This document shows, in pieces, positions 1 to 7,914 of a stretch of DNA of 64,000 nt. Under the pieces are notes generated by a model. That model was not told the origin of the DNA and did not search any database. It worked only from the letters and a program-made list of their open reading frames with translations. The DNA is from Magnetospira sp. QH-2. GTDB taxonomy: Bacteria > Pseudomonadota > Alphaproteobacteria > Rhodospirillales > Magnetospiraceae. Each line of letters opens with the position of its first letter. Within the stretch, counting starts at the first letter, position 1. The stretch spans positions 2,492,001-2,556,000 of the forward strand of contig NZ_FO538765.1 of assembly GCF_000968135.1 (NCBI RefSeq), read 5' to 3'. A program made the position numbers and the translations under genes.

Positions 1-702
1 AGCCTGAAACGTCACGGCGGCGAGGTGATCTGTGATGCCAACGTCACCCAGGCCACCTGGGAAAAGGGGATTTGGACCATCAAAAGTTCCGCAGGAACCT
101 TTGAAGCACCGATCCTGGTCAATGCTGCTGGCGCCTGGGGGGATACGCTGGCCACCCTGGCCGGTGCAGCGCCGTCCGGCCTGACCCCGTTGCGCCGGAC
201 CATCGTGGTTTATGACCGGACTCCTCCGTCCGACGACCGTTGGGCGCTCTATATCGATATTGAGGAGTCGTTCTATATCAAGCCGGAATCCGGAGGCATC
301 CTGGCCTCGCCCTGTGACGAGACCCCATCGCCCCCTTGCGACGCCCAACCGGAAGAACTGGACGTGGCCCGTGCCGTGGCCCGCGCCGAGGAAGCCACCG
401 GGGTTCCCGTATCGCGTATTCGCCGCAAATGGGCTGGTCTTCGCACCTTTGCCCCGGACCGCTCGCCGGTGGTCGGTTTCGATCCCGATCAAAAAGGGTT
501 CTTCTGGTTGGCCGGACAGGGCGGCTTCGGCATCATGACATCACCCGCTCTGGGCAAGGCTGCCGCGGCTTTGCTCCGCGGCGCCCCCCTCCCTGATGAC
601 ATCGCCGCTTTGGGAGTCACGGCGGCTGATCTGGCCCCCGGACGCCCGGCCTTGGGACCTGCAATGGAAACGCCCCTTGGAGAATCCGGCCAGGGCCGTT
701 AA
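1..702 (+). CDS. FAD-dependent oxidoreductase, DAO family (5' truncated)
   Basis: The reading frame is open from the first base of the window, so this is the C-terminal part (about 233 residues) of a larger flavoprotein. It resembles the D-amino-acid oxidase / glycine oxidase family of FAD-dependent dehydrogenases. Visible signs are the segment LVNAAGAWGD, typical of the FAD-domain strand that follows the substrate domain, and the C-terminal GQGGFGIMTSPALGK, which closes over the flavin in this family. The N-terminal Rossmann GxGxxG motif must lie outside the window. The substrate (glycine, sarcosine, a D-amino acid or similar) cannot be decided from this part. The TerB-like gene starts 24 bases downstream on the same strand and may be cotranscribed. 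Confidence 0.85.
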   Translation, partial: SLKRHGGEVICDANVTQATWEKGIWTIKSSAGTFEAPILVNAAGAWGDTLATLAGAAPSGLTPLRRTIVVYDRTPPSDDRWALYIDIEESFYIKPESGGILASPCDETPSPPCDAQPEELDVARAVARAEEATGVPVSRIRRKWAGLRTFAPDRSPVVGFDPDQKGFFWLAGQGGFGIMTSPALGKAAAALLRGAPLPDDIAALGVTAADLAPGRPALGPAMETPLGESGQGR

Positions 703-726
703 CATGACCGCCAAAGGGGATGATCC

Positions 727-1143
727 ATGTTCTTAAACCTCCTGAGCGAGCAGCAGAAATCGTCTTTTCTGGCCATGGCCACCAAGGTCATTTTGGCCGA
801 CGGGATCATTAGTCCCGAGGAAGAAGCGGTCCTGGATCTGCGCATTGCGGAAATGGGCGGACACGTGCGGGCCCCTGCCGAGGAGATCTATGGGATTTCC
901 AATACCGATATTTTTGATACCCGCCAAGCCCGCGTCATCGTATTGCTCGAACTCTACGTATTGGTCATGTCCGACAGCAAGTACGCCCCTCAGGAACAGG
1001 AGGTAATGGCGCCATTGGCTGATGCCTGGAGCATGAACGAGGATGAAATTGAAAGCTTGAAGAATTGGTCTGAAAAAGCCGCGCCACTGAGCGTTAGCGG
1101 CTGGACCATGGTTATGACCGGGACCATCCCTGAAGATCTTTGA
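727..1143 (+). CDS. TerB-like domain protein
   Basis: This encodes 138 residues that look like a compact helical TerB / DjlA-N-terminal type domain. The first helix pair contains the acidic pattern ILADGIISPEEEAVLDLRI, and a further helix follows around residues 65-110. Proteins of this family are cytosolic and linked in a general way to tellurite resistance or membrane stress; the exact role is unknown. There is no signal peptide or membrane segment. It follows the oxidoreductase by 24 bases, with GGGATGATCC ahead of the ATG. Its 3' end overlaps the end of a small reverse-strand ORF by 32 bases. Family assignment is by pattern only. Confidence 0.65.
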   Translation: MFLNLLSEQQKSSFLAMATKVILADGIISPEEEAVLDLRIAEMGGHVRAPAEEIYGISNTDIFDTRQARVIVLLELYVLVMSDSKYAPQEQEVMAPLADAWSMNEDEIESLKNWSEKAAPLSVSGWTMVMTGTIPEDL

Positions 1144-1360
1144 TATCACCCCAATGGGCCGCAAAACGATCGCGATCCTCGCGAATCTGAAAGCCGACCC
1201 TTTCCAATTCCACTTGGAAGCCCCCCAGGCACAGTCTGCCACACCAGACCTCCATGTCGGCCAATACCTCGGCAAAATAGGTATGCCCGGCCCGGCTGGC
1301 CAAATGATGAACCACATAGGGCCAGGGCTCCCGCCCTCTTTCACCCGTGCGCATCAACAT
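1112..1360 (-). CDS. small hypothetical protein
   Basis: An 82-residue reverse-strand ORF in a stretch that otherwise has no gene. The predicted product has a balanced, protein-like composition, with an acidic and aromatic stretch such as YFAEVLADMEVWCGRL, and codon third positions are GC-rich as in neighbouring genes. A GGAGAAG sequence lies 7 bases upstream of the ATG, a good ribosome binding site. Its 3' end overlaps the TerB-like gene tail-to-tail by 32 bases. No family is recognised and no membrane segment is apparent. It could be a chance ORF; the binding site and composition favour a real gene. Confidence 0.45.
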   Translation of the reverse strand: MLMRTGERGREPWPYVVHHLASRAGHTYFAEVLADMEVWCGRLCLGGFQVELERVGFQIREDRDRFAAHWGDIKDLQGWSRS

Positions 1361-1527
1361 GCCTGGTCTTCTCCAATCCCTAGATTACGTCGTGATCGTT
1401 TCCAATAGGCGCGCGCGTTTCCTACGGGTCCGATTGGAACCGACACGCGCTGGACAATTGGCGCATGACAGTTCAATGTCATCGGGTAAACTACATCGGT
1501 TGACAGGATTAGTCGAGGTTGCACCGA
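1361..1527. other. intergenic region with degenerate 28-base repeat
   Basis: There is no convincing gene here. Bases 1418-1445 resemble the 34-base unit found three times in tandem at 17653-17754: both contain CCGATTGGA followed by CCGACA, preceded by CGGG. Both are imperfect palindromes. The copy lies about 80 bases upstream of the hemerythrin start, so it could be a regulatory site or a remnant of a repeat family. Confidence 0.4.
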
Positions 1528-1932
1528 ATGAGCCATCTTGAATGGGATAAGAATTGGGAAACCGGGCATCCCCTGATCGACTTTGATCACCGCACTTTGG
1601 TTGAACTGGCCAACCGACTGCGCGAGCTTTTGCACCAAGCGCCGGACCTTTCGGCCATTGATCATTTCATGGTGCGGCTCAGTGACCTGGTTCACAAGCA
1701 CTTACCTCGGGAAGAGGAGATCCTCCGACTTTCCAATTTTCCGGATTTGCTCGAGCATATGAAGGAACATCAGATAATCGCTGACCGGTTCCGCCATGTT
1801 TCCGACATCTGGCATCGCGACCCGGATAATCTTATCCTGGATCACGTGCTGGCCTTCGTCGATGACTGGCTAGAGCTGCATACCCGGCACGAATTCGGCC
1901 CGCTTTCCGAACATCTGGCAACACAGACATAA
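1528..1932 (+). CDS. bacteriohemerythrin-like protein
   Basis: A 134-residue cytosolic protein of the hemerythrin family, four-helix bundles that bind a di-iron centre and oxygen. Seen in sequence: the N-terminal EWDKNWETGH..IDFDH pattern, then HLPREEEIL giving an H-x3-E pair, then HMKEH giving H-x3-H. The last helix has WLELHTRHEF; the usual H-x4-D ends in F here, with Glu one residue earlier, so one iron ligand looks changed. The ATG at 1528 is preceded by GAGG at a spacing of 9, better than the TTG at 1519. It stands alone; O2 carriage or sensing is the usual inference. A second hemerythrin-like gene lies at 62270. Confidence 0.85.
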   Translation: MSHLEWDKNWETGHPLIDFDHRTLVELANRLRELLHQAPDLSAIDHFMVRLSDLVHKHLPREEEILRLSNFPDLLEHMKEHQIIADRFRHVSDIWHRDPDNLILDHVLAFVDDWLELHTRHEFGPLSEHLATQT

Positions 1933-1957
1933 AAAAGGGCGGGAATGATCCCGCCCT
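1930..1957 (-). terminator. rho-independent terminator of ilvC
   Basis: A perfect 8-bp stem (GGGCGGGA / TCCCGCCC at 1937-1944 and 1949-1956) with a four-base loop. On the minus strand it is followed by a run of six T residues, which places it as the terminator of the ilv operon. It also sits just after the hemerythrin stop on the other strand and may stop that transcript too. Confidence 0.9.
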
Positions 1958-1984
1958 CATCGTTCTTGCCGTTGCCGCCTGGGC

Positions 1985-3073
<1,089 letters not shown>

Positions 3074-3099
3074 TTAATGGTCGACCGGCTGGTATGAAC

Positions 3100-3184
3100 C
3101 GGCCCGCCTCGCCCTTCGACAAGCTCAGGGTGAGGCTGGATCGTTGGCTTGTATTCCTTCATGCTGAGCTTGTCGAAGCATGCC
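3100..3184. repeat. dispersed inverted-repeat element, copy A
   Basis: The two arms CTTCGACAAGCTCA (3114-3127) and TGAGCTTGTCGAAG (3165-3178) are exact inverted repeats about 37 bases apart. The flanks CGGCCCGCCTCGCC and the GGGTGAGGCT next to the left arm also occur at 17851-17888, but reversed. The loop sequence differs between copies, so arms and flanks are conserved, as in REP-like elements. It lies between ilvH and ilvC and may shape the ilv transcript by forming a hairpin. Confidence 0.8.
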
Positions 3185-3225
3185 TTGATACAAGTCCCTA
3201 AGATATTCGCTGAAACCCCTTCCTC

Positions 3226-3750
3226 TTACATGGCCTCGGCGCCGCGAGCGATGGCGGCCACGCCTGTGCGTGACACATCCACCAGCCCCAGGGGCTGCAT
3301 GAGGTCGATGAAGGCTTCGATCTTCGAGGTCTTGCCGACGATCTCGAATACGAACGACTCTTGGGTGCTGTCCACCGCCCGGGCACGGAAGATATCGGCG
3401 ATGCGCAGGGCTTCCACGCGCTTCTCACCGCTGCCCGCCACCTTGACCAATGCCAGCTCCCGTTCCACCGAGTCCCCTTCCTCGGTCAGATCAATCACCG
3501 TGCGCACCGGCACCAGCCGTTCCAATTGCGCCTTGATCTGTTCGAGAATCATACGGGTGCCAGAGGTCACCACTGTGATCTTCGAAAGGCTTTCCTCGGC
3601 GTCCACTTCGGCCACGGTCAGGCTTTCGATGTTATAGCCACGACCGGAAAACAGGCCGATGACCCGGGCCAGAACCCCGGCCTCGTTGTCGACCAGGACG
3701 GACATGGTATGGAACTCGATGGCGTCGGAATGATAGTCGGTGGAATGCAT
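3226..3750 (-). CDS. ilvH: acetolactate synthase small (regulatory) subunit
   Basis: A 174-residue regulatory subunit of acetohydroxyacid synthase. It carries an N-terminal ACT domain (residues about 12-85, with LVDNEAGVLARVIGLFSGRGYNI) that in this family binds valine and gives feedback inhibition, followed by the C-terminal ALS_ss_C domain with ELALVKV and FRARAVD. It partners the large subunit encoded 75 bases upstream on the same strand. Length and both domains are complete. The symbol ilvN is also used for this gene in alphaproteobacteria. Confidence 0.97.
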   Translation of the reverse strand: MHSTDYHSDAIEFHTMSVLVDNEAGVLARVIGLFSGRGYNIESLTVAEVDAEESLSKITVVTSGTRMILEQIKAQLERLVPVRTVIDLTEEGDSVERELALVKVAGSGEKRVEALRIADIFRARAVDSTQESFVFEIVGKTSKIEAFIDLMQPLGLVDVSRTGVAAIARGAEAM

Positions 3751-3825
3751 CGTTCTTGCTCCTGAAGCGCCCCCCGTTGGGAACGCCGGAAAAATTCATT
3801 GCAGGGTCATATAGGATTTCGCGGG

Positions 3826-5592
3826 TCAGGCCAAGACCATGCCGTTACCGCCGTTGGCCAATTCCGCCTCTTCCTCGTCCTCTGGGCCCAGGATCATCTC
3901 GTGATGAGCCGCACCGGCGGGAATCATGGGGAAGACGTTCTCTTCCTTGGTCACCACCATGTCCAATAGCACCGGCCCCTCGGTTTCAAGCATCTGCTTG
4001 ATGGCGCCATCCACCTCGTCGGGCTTGCTGGCGCGAATACCGGTCATGCCAAAGGCCTCGGCCAGGGCAACGAAGTCCGGCTGATGATCCATGTGGCTTT
4101 GGGAGTAGCGCTCGTCGTAGAACAGCTCCTGCCACTGCCGGACCATGCCCATGAAGCTGTTGTTGCACAGCAGGATCTTGACCGGCAGGTTGTGCTCGCG
4201 GATGGTCGCCAGCTCTTGCAGGTTCATCTGGAACGAACATTCCGACGTCACGCAGACCACCACCTTGTCCGGATGAGCAATCTGCACGCCCATGGCGGCG
4301 GGCAGGCCATAGCCCATGGTGCCCAGGCCACCCGAGGTCATCCAGCGGTTGGGCTTGTCGAACAGCATATATTGTGCGGCCCACATCTGATGCTGGCCCA
4401 CGTCGGTGGTCACATAGGCATCCTGATCCTTGATGGCTTCATATAGGTGCTCAATGGCATGCTGGGGCTTCACGCCATCCTTGGCCTTTTCATAGGCCAA
4501 GCTCTGGCGGCTGCGCCACCCTTCGATTTCCTTCCACCAGTTCTTCAGGGCCTTGTCGGAGACCTTGTACTGCTTGGATTTCCAGATCTTGATCATGTCT
4601 TCGAGGATCAGGCCCGCGTCACCGATGATCGGAATATCCACCGCCACGTTCTTGTTGATGGAGGATGGGTCGATATCGATATGGACCTTTTTGGAATTGG
4701 GCGCGAAGGCATCGGTGCGACCGGTCACCCGATCATCGAAGCGAGCGCCGACGTTGATCATCAGATCACAATCATGCATGGCCATGTTGGCCTCGTAGGT
4801 GCCGTGCATGCCGCACATGCCCAGGAATTGCTTGTCGGTCCCCGGATAGGCGCCAAGCCCCATCAGGGTCAGGGTGCAAGGAATGCCGGTTTCCTGAACA
4901 AACTGTGTCAGCAACTGTGACGCCGCCGGACCGGCATTGACCACCCCGCCACCGGCATAGAACAGGGGCTTTTTGGCCTTCGACAGCAGCTTCAACGCTT
5001 CTTCGATGGCCTTCTTGTCGCCTTTGGTTTTGGGGTTGTAGCGTTTCATATGCACCTTGCTCGGCGACATGTAATCGCCCAGGCCGGTGATCACGTCCTT
5101 GGGGATATCGACCACGACCGGACCCGGGCGCCCATGGGCCGCCACATAGAAAGCCTCGTGCATGACCCGCGCCAGATCATCCACGTCGGTGACCAGATAG
5201 TTGTGCTTGGTGCACTGACGGGTGATGCCGGTGGTATCGGCTTCCTGGAACGCGTCATTGCCGATCAGCGCCGTGGGCACCTGACCGCAAAGGCAGACCA
5301 GAGGAACTGAATCCATCATGGCATCGGTCAGGCCAGTCACCGTGTTGGTAGCGCCGGGACCCGACGTCACCAGAGCGACACCGACTTTGCCGGTGGAACG
5401 GGCATAGCCCTCGGCGGCATGCATGGCGCCTTGCTCGTGGCGCGGCAGATAGTGGCGCAGGAAGTTCTGCTTATAGATCTCGTCGTAGATGGGCAGGGTC
5501 ACACCGCCCGGATAGCCGAATACCACGTCCACGCCCTGATCCTTGAGGGCTTGTAAGACGATTGCTGCTCCGGTCATGGGCTGGCTGGACAT
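3826..5592 (-). CDS. ilvB: acetolactate synthase large (catalytic) subunit
   Basis: A 588-residue thiamine-diphosphate enzyme that condenses two pyruvates, or pyruvate with 2-oxobutyrate, in the first step of branched-chain amino acid synthesis. The N-terminal GYPGG and the catalytic Glu in RHEQGA are present, with the central FAD/regulatory domain and the C-terminal NNSFMGMVRQWQE. The ThDP motif usually written GDG(S/A) reads SECS here, so Asp is replaced by Glu and both glycines are lost. The start MSSQ is chosen because GAAGGAG lies 9 bases upstream; the in-frame ATG three codons earlier would have no spacing at all. First gene of the ilv operon. Confidence 0.97.
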   Translation of the reverse strand: MSSQPMTGAAIVLQALKDQGVDVVFGYPGGVTLPIYDEIYKQNFLRHYLPRHEQGAMHAAEGYARSTGKVGVALVTSGPGATNTVTGLTDAMMDSVPLVCLCGQVPTALIGNDAFQEADTTGITRQCTKHNYLVTDVDDLARVMHEAFYVAAHGRPGPVVVDIPKDVITGLGDYMSPSKVHMKRYNPKTKGDKKAIEEALKLLSKAKKPLFYAGGGVVNAGPAASQLLTQFVQETGIPCTLTLMGLGAYPGTDKQFLGMCGMHGTYEANMAMHDCDLMINVGARFDDRVTGRTDAFAPNSKKVHIDIDPSSINKNVAVDIPIIGDAGLILEDMIKIWKSKQYKVSDKALKNWWKEIEGWRSRQSLAYEKAKDGVKPQHAIEHLYEAIKDQDAYVTTDVGQHQMWAAQYMLFDKPNRWMTSGGLGTMGYGLPAAMGVQIAHPDKVVVCVTSECSFQMNLQELATIREHNLPVKILLCNNSFMGMVRQWQELFYDERYSQSHMDHQPDFVALAEAFGMTGIRASKPDEVDGAIKQMLETEGPVLLDMVVTKEENVFPMIPAGAAHHEMILGPEDEEEAELANGGNGMVLA

Positions 5593-5851
5593 AGCCTGCA
5601 TCTCCTTCGTAAAACGATGATCAGTAAAAAGGTTCGGTATTCCCAGGCTGGGCCTTGCCTAATAGCCGTCCCATGCCAAGAGCGCGCACCCTAGTCCCTT
5701 CGCTGTTACCGGTCAACGGTAAAGGGCGAAGAAACGGAAAGTTTTTTATCTACATTCGGTAATTATATTTCTCGATCGACCCGATCTATCGCCCCCGACG
5801 ATTCTCTGGAAGCTTCCAAAAGCCGTTGGGGTTTCCGATGCCAGAACCGCT
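5593..5851. promoter_or_regulatory. ilvB upstream region with stem-loop
   Basis: This 259-base region between the PAS kinase stop and ilvB should hold the ilv promoter on the minus strand. Bases 5698-5731 form a two-part stem: CTTCGC with GCGAAG outside, and TTACCG with CGGTAA inside, around a five-base loop. A T-run at 5742-5747 follows on the plus strand. No isoleucine/leucine/valine-rich leader peptide was found, so classical attenuation is not supported. The stem could be an operator or an RNA structure. Confidence 0.4.
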
Positions 5852-7912
5852 TCAGATCGGTTTGGCCATGGGCAGGCTGAACTTGAATGTGCTGCCCTCG
5901 TCGGGGACCGATTCCACCCAGATGCGTCCGCCATGGGTTTTGACGATTTTTTGGCAGACCGCCAAGCCGACACCGGTCCCGCCAAAGGCTTCTCGGGGGT
6001 GCAGCCGTTGGAACATACGGAAGATCCGGTCATGGAATTGCGGATCGATCCCCATGCCATTGTCCTTGATCATGAATACCACCATGCCCCGCTCCGCCCG
6101 GCAATCGATGTCAATTTCCAAGGGCCGTTTGGGTGAGCGGTATTTAATGGCGTTGCTGATCAGGTTGATGGCCAGCCGCTCCAATTCCAATCGATAGCCG
6201 CGCACGGACCGGATCCGCTCCCCTATCCGTACCTCGGCAGCGGATTCCTCGATGCCGGGCCGCAGCTGGATCATGGCCCGCTCGACCAATTGCCGCATAT
6301 CGATGTTCTCAAGGCGGGTTTCCCGGCGCCCCACTCGGGAGTATTCCAATACATCTTGAATCAGCGCATCCATGCGCTGGGCCCCATCGACGGCGAAGTC
6401 AAAGAATTCGCCTGTCTCTTCATCCAAGGATTCATTGATACGTTTTTTCAACAAGCTGAGGTAGTTGCTGATCATGCGCAGCGGTTCGCGCAGATCATGG
6501 GAGGTCACGTAGGCGAATTCCTCCAGTTCCGTATTGATCTCGCGCAGGCGCTGTTCGCTCTCCTTGATCCGGGTAATGTCCGAGAACACGGAAACAAAAT
6601 TGATGACCTTGCCCACCTCATCTCTCACCATGTTGATGGTGATCAGTTCGGGATAGATATGGCCGTCCTTGTTCTTATTCCATACCTCGCCGTGCCAGCC
6701 ACCGGACTCTTGCAGGGCTTTCCACATGTCACGATAGAAATCCCGGTCATGGCGCCCCGAAGACAACAACCGGGGCGTAAGACCGAGCACCTCGTCGACG
6801 CGATAGCCGGTGATGCGCGTGAAGGCATCGTTGACGAACAGAATACGTTCGTCCGGGTCGGTGATCATCACCGCTTCGCCGCTGTTCTTGATGACGTTGC
6901 TCAGCAGCTCCAGCTGGCGGTTGGCGGCCTTTTCCGCCGAGACATCCTGGGCCAGGGAAACCAACCGGGTCGGCAGCCCGTCGAAATCAAGCACCGGGAA
7001 AACCTGATGGCGAATATCTTTCAGTGACCCCGTATCCGATGAAATGCGGTACTCCATTTCAAATGTGTCCGTGGTTTTGCCTTGTTGTTCATAGGCTTCA
7101 CGGACTCTTTTGCGATCTTCCGCCACCACCCGGTCAATCCAGATCCGAGGATTGACGTCCAACTCGCTGACCGTTTCTTCCCAGATGGTCTCGAACAAAG
7201 GACTGGCATGAAGTAGCTGTCCGGTTTCCAGATCCGTCATCCACAGGGCTAAATCAATGTGGCCTGTAATCTCTTTGAGCCGTGCCTCGCTGTCGCGCTG
7301 GGCCAGTTCAAGTTCCTTGCGCCGGGTAATGTCAGTAACGGTGACATAGATATCCTCCAACCCGGTCAGGCCGTTGGGACCATGGTGGTGGAGTTGGTGG
7401 GTGCCTTCGATGAGCACATGGGTGTCCCGCCGCCCCTTGGTCATCAAACGAACTTCCAACTGCTTATCGGCGGGTTGTTTGTAGAATGCCCGATAGCGGT
7501 TTCGCATGCCGTCGCGATCGCGCGGATCGACGAAATCGAAGAAAGGATGATCCTGCACTTCGATCTCGGGGCGCCCGATCATGCCCAGCAGGGTCTGATT
7601 GATTTGGGTAATGAGCCCGGCATTATTGAGCGTGGCATAGCCCACCGGTGCGTCATGATAAAGATGATAGAACTTGCGATAGGCTTCTTCGGCCTTGGAT
7701 TTGGCGGCCTGGGACTGAAGTTGTGCTTCGCGCAGTTCCTCGTTTTGGATCTCCAATTCGATCTGCTGCACATGCATGTCATGGATCAGCTCGGTCAATT
7801 GAGCCCGGGGCAGTCTCTCCGCCCGATCCAATGACTTTTGCATGCGAGACTCGGCCTTGGTGCGCAACTCCTTGGCCCATGGCGTTTCCTCGAAGGATTT
7901 ACGCGCTGCCAT
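5852..7912 (-). CDS. multi-PAS sensor histidine kinase
   Basis: A 686-residue soluble sensor kinase. An N-terminal coiled-coil region (about 1-80) precedes three PAS domains (about 85-465; the third includes DPDERILFVNDAFTRITGY). Next come a HisKA domain with the phospho-acceptor in TSHDLREP and a HATPase domain with NLISNAIKY, DNGMGID and GGTGVGLAV. There is no membrane segment. The chosen ATG lies two bases after the stop of the CheB-CheR fusion gene, with AAGGGAAGGG just upstream, so the two are translationally linked. Partner and ligand are unknown; the HisKA type resembles phytochrome-like kinases that pair with Rcp1-like receivers, which also occur in this cluster. Confidence 0.92.
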   Translation of the reverse strand: MAARKSFEETPWAKELRTKAESRMQKSLDRAERLPRAQLTELIHDMHVQQIELEIQNEELREAQLQSQAAKSKAEEAYRKFYHLYHDAPVGYATLNNAGLITQINQTLLGMIGRPEIEVQDHPFFDFVDPRDRDGMRNRYRAFYKQPADKQLEVRLMTKGRRDTHVLIEGTHQLHHHGPNGLTGLEDIYVTVTDITRRKELELAQRDSEARLKEITGHIDLALWMTDLETGQLLHASPLFETIWEETVSELDVNPRIWIDRVVAEDRKRVREAYEQQGKTTDTFEMEYRISSDTGSLKDIRHQVFPVLDFDGLPTRLVSLAQDVSAEKAANRQLELLSNVIKNSGEAVMITDPDERILFVNDAFTRITGYRVDEVLGLTPRLLSSGRHDRDFYRDMWKALQESGGWHGEVWNKNKDGHIYPELITINMVRDEVGKVINFVSVFSDITRIKESEQRLREINTELEEFAYVTSHDLREPLRMISNYLSLLKKRINESLDEETGEFFDFAVDGAQRMDALIQDVLEYSRVGRRETRLENIDMRQLVERAMIQLRPGIEESAAEVRIGERIRSVRGYRLELERLAINLISNAIKYRSPKRPLEIDIDCRAERGMVVFMIKDNGMGIDPQFHDRIFRMFQRLHPREAFGGTGVGLAVCQKIVKTHGGRIWVESVPDEGSTFKFSLPMAKPI

Positions 7913-7914
7913 CG

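Noticed and set aside
5602-5695. Possible ilv leader peptide on the minus strand (MGRLLGK..., 17 codons)
   Set aside because: It has only two Leu codons and no Ile or Val run, and no terminator/antiterminator pair was found, so attenuation is not supported.
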